From Lytechinus variegatus (Eukaryota; Echinodermata; Echinoidea; Temnopleuroida; Toxopneustidae), in contig NC_054741.1 in the NCBI RefSeq assembly GCF_018143015.1, positions 10,566,683-10,630,682 of the forward strand: a DNA stretch of 64,000 nucleotides, in the 5' to 3' direction. Below are positions 37,961 to 49,300 of the stretch, piece by piece. The number at the start of each line of letters is the position of its first letter. Position 1 is the first letter of the stretch. The notes under the pieces are model-generated. The model saw only the letters and a list, made by a program, of their open reading frames with translations. It did not search any database and was not told the origin of the DNA. Made by a program: the position numbers and the translations under genes.

Positions 37961-40900
37961 CAATTGGAATTGTTTTTTTTCACATATCTTTATGCACGTG
38001 CTTAGTCTTATTACTATTTAAAGTATCTTCCCTCTTGAATGAAGAGTGTATGATATTTATATATTTCATTTTCACATTCATTGTACTTTTTTCTGCACAA
38101 AATGTTATCTTTCAAGCTCTATGTTATTTTTATGCACAATGAAATAATAACATTTATGATGTGTAGTATTTGTGCCAAAATGTTTTAGGGAACATGATTT
38201 TGAGATTGAGGAACTGTAAAGAAGAAACTAATAATGGTTAATTTTGTAGATTTTCTTCAAATTCAGGAAAAACAACATCTAGAGCATTTTTTTTATCCAG
38301 TTTCTAGAGGTGAATTATGTGTGTTTATGTGTGATTAATTTTGAGGAAAAGGGGACTTTTGATTTTAATAAATTATTAATTATTGTTATCAAACTAAAAT
38401 TCTGGTTTATTTTCCTCATATAAACCAGACTTTGAATCTCAAATTTGTTCTAATGATGATAACTGTAATGGTATAAAGAAAGAAGCTATTGTTGGGATAC
38501 TGTAAAAGCATTTGGTCCCCTAATGCTTTGGTCTGTGGTTTTATGTTTTATTGTAATGTCATTTCAAAAGTGCCTTTTTTGTGTGTGTGTTTTTTTTTAT
38601 AGGGGGGATAAGCTTCTGCATGATACATGTATGTTTTAATAGAATCAACCTTTTCAAATTATATTTCTATCATGTAAAATGTGAAAAAAGGTCAAGTTAT
38701 ATTCATTATATTTAAGAACATTACAGATATGATGGTCCTCCCAAATCAAAGAAAAGCTCTTCAAATGCCTTCTCGTTCACATATGAAATTAGATGGATTT
38801 TTTTAATGAAGCATAGTTAAAAAAATTATGCCTCTGCAATTGCCAGATCAGTAGTATGGGAACTACAATATATCATATTAGAAAACTATGTAAACTGTAC
38901 ATTGATTTGTGTTCACTTTTAATTGAAAGATTTGTTATGTATAATTTTGCAGTGTGTTAAATGTATATGTTGGAGATTTCTGGTGAATTTGTTGTATGCA
39001 ATATGCTGATGGAAAACTGTCCGTAATATATGTGTATGATTCTTGGTATTTTTATTGTCTTGCAGTAGTTGCCTTTATTATCAGATGATACTGGATGTCT
39101 TCTTCCTTCATTCTGATTTAAATGATATTGACAAACTGTCAATATTTCTATAACATTTATTTCATTTAATTTAACACTAAAAAAATTTCAGTGTCAATAT
39201 TGACATATACTGAAATTTCTTAAGAAATTGCCAATTTTATGAAGGATCCATGCTGACTTTTTTTATGTCAAGTGTAGACATTGAGAAGTAAACCTTTTTA
39301 ATGAATGGGTAGACATATTGAATCTGGAAAATCTGTCTGGACTGTAAGAGTTTCATAGATATCTCTCTCCTCTTGCCTGATAATTTTTCCTTAATTGCCT
39401 TATAAATTAATATAATTAGAATGTTCAGGACCATAATTTTGGTAGTTTGCACTCTCCTCACTAGATTTATGAGCTTCATGGTTATCTTCACATTTTAACA
39501 GTTTGTAAACTTACCAACAAATGCTGCTTTATAGTGGAATATTGTACTTACAACACTTCATTTATTCAGCATAAAATGCCTTGTAAATTTTTTAAAGATT
39601 TTGATATTTTTCACATGGAAAACAAATTATTTGTACTGTGGTTTAGTATAATGCATTTTGTGAATCTTAAGCTATAAGCCACCAATTTGATGATTTTTTT
39701 TTGTTTTATAAGACATGCAAATTTGGAATCATAATAAGTACCAGCACAGCAACATGCAGTTTCATTGGGAATAAAGAGTGCATGTATCTTGTATTTAATA
39801 TGTCTAATATTATTGTTTGGAGAAGTAACATGATTTACATCTCATAATTTATTTTATGATTTCGACACAAAGTGGCATTATCATCTGTCTACCTGTTGTA
39901 TTATTGGATTTCATATCCCCCATTTTATGATGTAAAACACAATCCTGTGTGAGAAATTAAAAGAGCGATAATTTCAAATGCTGATATTTTTCATTGGTAA
40001 ATATTGGAAATGCGTGATTTTGTTATTTTTTGGTTTTGAATAACAGAAGTATGTAAAATCATTAAAAATAATAATTAGTATCCCTTTAATGCATTTCGAA
40101 TTTAGTAATGCAGTTGGAATCCAAGGGCAAAGATATTAACTTATTTCACTCAAATAGTAGAATATTTCTTTTAAAACATTTCAGAGAACACCGACATGTT
40201 TTAAGTGATAAGTACATAAAGGACAACTTTGTATGAAATTAGATGGTGGACATAGTAATTTATCATTATAACAATATCATAAACTACTATTAGGCTTTAC
40301 TGATTTTTGAATAAGAAATGAAATAAACTGTACAAGAAAAATATCGTTGAAATACTCAAATTTATTACTTTTTAACTTTTATCTAAACTGAAAGAACATG
40401 TATCAATGCTTAGAGCAATTATAATCTGGATATATAAAGTGCATTTTCCAGAGGGTACAAAACAAAAATATCATCTGGCTTCAGCTAGATCTACTGCTTC
40501 CAGCCGTTGGTTCATTCAATGAATTTATCCTATTAAGTACCTTTCCCCTCACCTGGGTTGAGTGCAGCAAAATTAGAAGATATACTTGTCTTAGTCCTAC
40601 CACTAATGATTTTAATAAATATTTCTCATTCAGCAATAAGTACTGTATTTTGCTTTCTGCAGAAAAGAAACCAATGATTTTAACTCAATTTACCAATACT
40701 AATTTCTAAATGACAAATTAAAAGTTTCTATTTTCTACTTCAAAATTGTATATATATAAAAAGAAACACTAAACAAGTAACACACTGAACATTTTTACTT
40801 GATCAAGTTCAAGCTGTTGTAAAGTATATGAAATTACTGGTACACAAATATCTAAACTTCTACTCCATAATTTAGCAATGATTTGTGCAGTTTTCAGTAC

Positions 40901-43330
40901 CATCATGTCTTTTGTGCAAAAAATTGATAAACACATAATACACTTAACATACACAAGGCTTATTGTTTATTTATACACATTCATAATGTACAGAATTATG
41001 CTAAATATTCATTTCTGAATCTATGATTCTTTGAGTCCCCATTTACTTTTTATCTTAATCATAAAATATAATGTATAGCCCAAATCCACTGAAGGATTAT
41101 GAAAACCAACTAATGTATTCCAACCATTTATCATTCCTCTAATAAAATTTTTCTTAATTAAAAAAAAATCAGGATTGATTTATTTTAGAATGATCTACTA
41201 GATGTATTACTTCAAATGGAGAAAAGAAATTCTCCTTATTTTCAAGATTCAAGATTTATTAAAATGGTTATTTTCATATTCTAACCTGTATCATTAGTAT
41301 AAATATTAAACAGTATAATAAATACATATTTACACTAAACAAGGCCGATTGCATAACAAGCTGTACATATCTTGCATTGATCACCATAATACTGGTACAG
41401 CAAATAGCACTATCATATATGACCACTGTAATAAACAATGCACGTTTGAAAGATAAATTACCCATCATTGTTTAAAATAAATGATATTCTCATTAACAAA
41501 TATATTTGTCAGATTTCTATACTATTTGTAAGATTTCTATACTTTGAGTGATATTGAGATCAATAATGAGAGACAACTACCAAATGGAATGTATGTGTCA
41601 TGATCATCCCAGGAGTAAAAGATACTGGCATATTATGTCCCATAATACATTGCAAATGATGACATTTATCAAATAACGAACTTTCCAACTGGCCACTTGC
41701 ATCCTCTGAGTAGTCATATTTCTAAAGATGCTGCACTTTTCCACCCCATATAATGCTGTTAGATTTTTATGAAAATTTACACATAAGATAGCAAACCATA
41801 ATTACGCGATAAATATTCCTAATTCTAATAAGCATATTCAAATAATAATCTAAGGCACTATCAGAATATAATAAATCAATATACACTGTATCCACATGAA
41901 TACACATTGTACAAAAAAACAAGATGTAAGGTAGTTTTAACGCTATTTGCATACAAGCTGCAGGGTGCAATTTATACATATATATAACTGAATTTATTGC
42001 TTTTATAACTTTTAGTAGTATTGAAATAATGTGTGACACGTCAGCTATTTTCGTTCTTGTACAAAGACTTATTTTTCTTATGCATTAGCCATTTTATGTT
42101 TCTACGCACCAAAAGGTTACATTTTTAATTCGACAAAGTTTTGAAATATACCACTTAAAAAAGTTTAAATTGTGGCTAAGAACATGAACACATGTCTAGA
42201 TCTTGATTTTACACTACTTTCTTTCAAAAATAATGTTGTTCAGCTCTTCAGGGAGAATGAAACCCATCAATGAAGTTAGTTTGGGTGAAAGCAGCAAATG
42301 AAAGAATAAGATCAATAAAGGTTTGAGTCAAAGTGGACAAACAATAAGAAAGTTCTGAGCATTTGAATGTCAAGAACACTCATGCCATGGAGATCCTCCC
42401 ATTGGCAATAGGCACAAGAACTGGGACATCACAGATGTACAACTCTCCACTTTAGACACTGGAAATATACCCCCAAAACATCATTTACTGATTATTATAT
42501 AAAAGGAAAAACAATGAATCCATGATATCATGTAGTGAAGCATGTATTACATGACCTATTACATAAAAAAAAAACCAGGGTCCGGTAACAAAGGTTAACG
42601 ATTAATCGTACGCTTGATTTTTACGATTGATTGTATATTGTAGTCAATGGAATCAATTGTAGAAAAATGTTCTACGATCATTGCTAAGCTTTGTGTTATG
42701 GGCCCCATTTCTTGCAATGGAGTGCATAAAAAGGAAATTTCCCACAAGACTGACATGTTTGTCAAATGAAGTCTTCAGGTAATTCTTTGTACATGTTGAA
42801 TAAATGTCATGCAAACCGCCGTGGAAATGGCTGAATGATAAATGATTTATAATGACATTCCAAGGATTTATATTCGTTTATCAAAGAAACACACGCACAC
42901 ACAAAGAAAGAAATTTTGGTCATACTTCATATACAAGGTATGTATAAAATGCCTACAATGAAGAAAGGGGCAATTGTGCAATGCTAAAACAATAATTGTT
43001 AAATATATTTGATAACCTTAGAAAAAATACTTGTATGTTAAGGTCAAATCTGTTGTATACCTTGAAATATGAAAATGCCCTGTAATTTAAATAAGTTACT
43101 ATCATGATAACACTGTCATTGACAGGCCACTTCCATGGAATCCTTGATTTTGATTGGCTGTTGAACATTGTTATCATGGTAGAGTAGTGTTTGTGACACT
43201 GGGTCCTGCATATAAAGGGTATCTCTCTTATGACTGCATACTGGACTGTTGCTCTGCATAATATTTACAGTTTTTCATGATAGGAATTAGAAAGGTCAAT
43301 TGCTAATTCAGAGGTTCCTTTTTTAAGAAT
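37961..43330. other. Gene-free interval between the convergent genes
   Basis: Very AT-rich, with no recognisable coding exon on either strand. It probably includes the 3' untranslated regions of both ATP2C1 (from the left) and NECAB (from the right). Two MITE-like pieces are listed separately. Confidence 0.6.
42574..42708. mobile_element. Short MITE with gggtccggtaac / gttatgggcccc ends
   Basis: The left end gggtccggtaacaaaggtta and the right end (agctttgtgttatgggcccc) are imperfect complements. taatcgtacg and tctacgatca lie near the ends. About 135 bp. Confidence 0.5.
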
Positions 43331-43356
43331 TCACTCCTGTGCCATGATCCATTTTG
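43331..43356 (-). CDS. NECAB terminal coding exon
   Basis: A 26-nt coding end after a CTCCTTTGCAG acceptor. It completes Ala304 and encodes KWIMAQE and TGA. The position and the aromatic/hydrophobic pattern match the vertebrate ASWWILNNN end. The 3' untranslated region would continue leftwards and is not delimited. Confidence 0.88.
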
Positions 43357-46300
43357 CTGCAAAGGAGAGAAGAAACAATAATAATTCATAAATCATTAAT
43401 ATACTTTCGGATATAAAACTACTTGTCAAGTATGGAATAGGCTAGAAGTTTTCATTCATCTAATTACTAAAGTCAGATATAATGTGCTGTAAGGGTTATT
43501 TTTACAGAAAAATGAAAACATTACCAAAAGAGGGGGCTATATTGCTACCTGAAAGAAAACAATTATTTCAAATTTGCACAAAATCAACCATTGAAAGTTT
43601 AAAAACAAATATCATAAGGCCACTAGGCATATTTGAGCATCATTCACATGATTAACATGGGTTTTAAAGCCACTATGCCACAACCAATTTGAATATTGCC
43701 ATCTCAAGACTATTAAACTACCTGAGAATAGCTATGTATCCTAATCCAGTATGCAATATTCTGATATATAGTCTAATAATATTCACTACTAAAATGGTGA
43801 ATAATTTCCCTCTAACCTGTCCATCATTCAAACCACAATAATTGCAGAAAATTATGCTTTAAGTATGCTTCCTGGCTTTCCTAGTTTTCGATTGCCCATC
43901 ATAGTATTTTAAAACTCCAAATTCACAACATGTTTTTTTTTAAATTATTTGATGAGAGGGTATATATCTCAAGACTATCCTAATGTACATAAGCCTATTT
44001 GATGCCCCTTTAAGGTATCATCTAACTCTTCCTCCACCTCGTCTATCAACATCCATTCTCTAAAATCATCTCACCTGGAACGGCCATTGACGAGAGCTGC
44101 TCTGGTCGGTCCAACAGATCCACATTCTCACGACGAAATATCTTAGATGACTCACTTGCAAAATGGCTGCCATATAGAAATTGTGTTGAAATGAATGAAA
44201 ATAAATATACTTCATTGCCTTTAACTCTGATTTGAACAGTTAACGAAAATGTCATTAACAATTTTTTTTTACACTTAAACATTAGTATCTCAAAATGATT
44301 AATGCATTCAGATGAGAATTTCTATGCAATATAGATTTTTATTGAATAATCGTCAAGAAAAACAAAATTTAGCCCAAAAGGGAGGATAAGATGAAAAAGG
44401 AGAAGAAAAAAAAGTGACTGAGAAGGATGAGGAGGGGCTGAGGTAGTTTAGAAAGCTTACAATCTTAGTTTTCATCCTGAGAAATTCAAAGGAGCAGAAT
44501 TTAACTTCTTGACAGTATTTCATTATATTTTTTTCTCAAAATTTCATGCATTTTTAGGCTTAGTATACATGTACAAAGAAGCATTTCCAAAGTCATGCAC
44601 TCAAATTACTAAAAGCATGATTTGATTGCCAATTTCATTACAGATTGTGTTTCAAGTCAAAGTTCAATGTATTATCAATTTTGTTTTCTGCTTTATTGAA
44701 TTTAATCAATTACTTTTATGCTGTTTATGATCGCAATTGTATTGCAGGTATACCGAAAAAACAATGTTAAAACAGGAACTTAAAACTTAAACATAAATAT
44801 ACATTAAGAAATTGATTAAAAAGACAGCATAATACAGTAAAAATAATAATGATGCAAATCATGCAATATTATTTTAGATATTCTTTCAGAAATTCACAGA
44901 GTGTAATTGAGTGAATAGAAAAGGAAGCTTAGTAATTAGCTGGAAACCACTCACCTTTTCCAGTCTTCCTCAGACTCCCAGATCTCATATACAACGTAAT
45001 GTGATGTTCCAGAAAAAGCTCTCACACTCACACTATTACACACAAAAGAAAAAAAAATTAGATGCAGTTTTGAACGAAGGCCAAGAGATAGAGCAAATGT
45101 CTTTTAACAAGGGGAATGTTTCATGAGAAGCTACATCAGTGATTTTTTCACTAACTTCATTGCTCTTAGCCTATCAGATGCAAGGATTTGAAGAAGCTTG
45201 TAACAGCTTTTAGTGAATATCACTGACAAAGCTTTTCATGAAATGCTCCCAAGGATAGCTCTCCTGGAATTGATTTGTCAGTGATAATCATTAACTATTT
45301 TTAGATTGTTATAAGCTACTGAAATCCTTGCATCTGATTGGCTGAGAAAGATTTTGTCACTAAAAATCACATATTTACTTCAAAACAGGTATTAGCACAG
45401 ACCCAATGATGAGGGAGGGGAATGAAGATGATGAGGAGAGGAGGAAGAAGACGAAAATGGTGATGATAAATGGACGATGAAGATGTTTCATTGCTATTAC
45501 CTGCCGCCACTATACATCAGGGCGGAAATTGTCCAATTTAAGTTTGTGTATTGGCAAATCTTGCAAGATGAATATAATCAAATCAAAACAAATATTAATG
45601 GCCCATTGTTGACAACTCCACATATCAATCTGATATTCAACAAATGAAACTCACATATTATTTACTTGTGCTTGATTTTTTAAGTTGCGTTTAAAATCTT
45701 TCACCAATGGCCCCATAAGAAAAATACTGATATTTGATTTTCAAATAAGAAACTTCACCAAAAAAGATTGAAGAAAAAAGTGTAAGCCATACATTGAATT
45801 TTAACAAATTCATAAAAATCTGTTTTTTTTTTCTTACGTTGTGCACCCATCCTCCCTTCCTGCTGCTTCTACATAGGTCTTGAGGTTACTGCGAAAAGCT
45901 TTGTCCCTTTCCTCAATTGCTGTAAACTTCCTACTCACTAAGAACGCCTGTTACAGAGAGTTCAACATAAGGGACATTGATTGAGATGATGCTAATTGAG
46001 AGTTTATATAGATATGAACAATGGTTATTTGTCTATATTTTATCTCCTATGACTAGTGATGGCATCTCAAAGCACTTTGTAAATCATTAAAAAGGCGATA
46101 TAGAAATGTTAACTACTATTACGTCAGAAAAACAGCTTGCATGTAATTGAAAGAAACATGACAAAAAGGCCATTTTGCCAGCAACATAAATGGGAATGAA
46201 TAGCTTACAAACAGGGGAAGTGCCATGGTGTTTTGATGCTATGAGGAGCAATGCGACCTAAAGAAAGCATCCTTTTTTTCAACTGAATCAATATGGGTAT

Positions 46301-49300
46301 CATAAAGTTTCACAACACAGATCAGTCTATTTCATAGTCTCCTTTCTTTCTTTTTTATCTCATTTTCTTCTTTTTTTCCCCACTTCTCGAAATGTCATAA
46401 GGGGGCTTGGGCGGTTGCTCATAAGCGGCGGAAGCAGGGGGGGACGTGTCCCCCCTAAATTTTAGGTGGGGGGACGGTCCCCCCTAATTTTTTTTTTTTG
46501 CTTGTCAATTTTTTCCCAGCGTCCCCCCCCCCTAAAGTCACGTGGACCCCCCTCGGAACGTATGTTGTCCCCCCCCCCAAGAATTTAGCTTGATGACCTT
46601 TTTTTTTTTTTTTGCTTAGCCACTCCTAAAATTTAGGTTGTGTCCATCCCGAAATTTCACGTGGACACCCCCTAAATTTTTTGGCTTCCGCCGCCAATGC
46701 GGTTGCTCCCTGCTCCCCTGCTTCTTATCACTTCCAAATTAACCAAATTTGATGATCATATGATACATGATTTAATGCCAACAGCCCTGACCAAAAGCAT
46801 TACAAGCTATAAAAAGGCAGTATATACTCATCGTTATTATTACTGTAAAGCAATTACTTTCCCTTCAGAAATGCATTAAAAAAAATTCTCAATTCAATGT
46901 ACATTGCAACTAAAATTTTACTTCATTAGAAGTCAATTTCATATTCACAAGGATTTCCCAGATATGTAAAAAAGGCAGGACTTTTAAACAAAATATTGAA
47001 TGCAACTTTTTCTCACCAAATTAGCCTTGCTTTCATCAGATATGATTTCCTCATCAACGGGATTAATCTTGACCTTCTGTTCCAGGCGGGTCACAAGGTC
47101 AGCCAGTCGATTGACCTCCGAGGTCAAAGAATGAATACCTGAAATCCAAATCAAATTATCAATATGCTTTTTGTGTAAACACTAATGTTTAAAATATGTA
47201 TCAATCAATATAATGTGTATTAATTACTAAATGCAAATATGCTATAATAATGCCTAAAATGGGTATTAATCAATATTATACATGACAAAAACCTCCATTT
47301 GAGAACACTATACCCCAGTTTTTCTTGGATCAATTCTCTTCTCCAAGTACGACAAACCCAAAGTTTCAAAACACCTGTTTCTTGACCTCGGTCCATAGAT
47401 AACACAACAGCCTGAGCGCGGTCCCGGCAAAGCATGCTCCCATTTTTTATTCACTTACTTTCCTTATTTCGAGGTCGATTTTCTTCGTTCGAAATTGAAA
47501 ATGGACTAACATTGAATTTCTGAATACAATATGCCTTTGAAAACGTGATGAAATATCGAATACAATAATTTCATTCCGAAGGTCCTACAACATGCAAAGA
47601 AGTCTTATGTAATAGCACAGCTGTTGTTTATCATTTTGTCCCTGGCTGAACGCTCATACATCTTTGGTGTGATAGCGGGGATTACCTGGCCAAGCGGGGT
47701 TGATCAGGCGGGTGTTTCATAAAGCTGTTCGTAAGTTAAGAACGACTGGTGATCCTGTCTTGCGGTAAATGGTATATACACACCATTGGCGATGATTGCC
47801 AGTCGTTCTTAAAGTCGCTCTTAACTTACAAACAGCTTTATGAAACGGCCCCCAGGGCTTGGAAATGATTTAAAACACAAATTGGGGTCTAATACCGCAG
47901 TTTGCAATCTGAACTGCGGTCTTTTTCCAAACGGGGGTTTGACGTAATGAGAAATACAGGGAATTAAGCATCAGGGGCAGTGCCATTGGGGGCATAGCGA
48001 CCACCCCCACCTCATAATTTTACAAGTAGTACCAAAAAAAAAAAGAAAAAAAGAAGAAGAAAGGGGGAAGACCATACAATGGGACACTGGGCAGTGTAAA
48101 TCTCTAAAACCCCTACGGTTCAATCACGCAAAATATGATTTTTTTAAAAAATGTTTCAGCACAATCTGATAACAAATTTATGAATTTCAAACTTCAGCAA
48201 TATTTTGTAGAAAAAAAGTTATATATGCACGCCATCATGAATATGCAATAGATGGGCTGATGATGGCTTATTCTTACTTTCTTTTTTCCTTTTTCCTATG
48301 TTAAAAGTTGATGTCATAATTGTTTCATATTTTAATACATGTGTGTACAATACAAATCCCTTGTAACAAAATGAATCGCAGCAATGACTACCTTACACAT
48401 TAAATCAATTGTAAATTCAAGTTCTGTAAATCGTGGAGGAAAAAATCTGAATAAATGTTATTTCATACATTAATTCACTTACAAAAGACCCACAAGTGGT
48501 AATATGACATCACTAACTCACATAGTACTGTATCACCCAAATAATGCAAAACTTTAAAAATGTTACAACTTTCCTATTCCTTAGCCAATTTTGATGACAT
48601 TTTCAATGTTGTGTTTCTCTGATTCTAATAATCAAATCTTATTGTATTCAATCTGCAGTACCCCTCTGATCCTTGATGTTACTCTAATAGGAAATTTCTT
48701 AGGGACCTTATTTACATAAATTTGTGCTGTATATAAAAATGTGCCCTTGAGAAAAGTGGCCTGGGATCTGTTGCAGAAAGATCTGCAATCAAATGCAAAA
48801 GTGAAAATCATACAGAATTTTGATTTCAACCAATCATAAGCGTGCATTCAGGACTTGCGCTTTAATAAACTTTCTCTTTCTGCAAAGGGCCCCTTGCCCT
48901 AAGTATTTAAAAAAATAAAGAGGGAGAAGGGTAAAATAGGGGTAAAATAGGGGGAAAGGAACGGAAGGGGGGAGTGGTGATAACGTACCATCAGCAGGGA
49001 TACTTGTCTGGGTGGATAGTTGACGTCTTGCCCTTCTGGCCACCCATCCCGCTGATGAACTGACCACTGGCTCAATGATGGCCACCTGAGATATGGGTGC
49101 CCTGTAAGAAATAAAAATCACACAATAAAAAAAATCTCTAAATTTGACTTTCTCGGCAATAACAATTATTCTTTGCATAAATGAAATAACAAAATACGCT
49201 GTAAAAGGATGCCAAATAGCTAAGTTGCCAGAGCAGTGATCACATATTGTGGTAAACATGACCATGTTGAAACCATAAACATGGAGCTGTTCTGTATAGG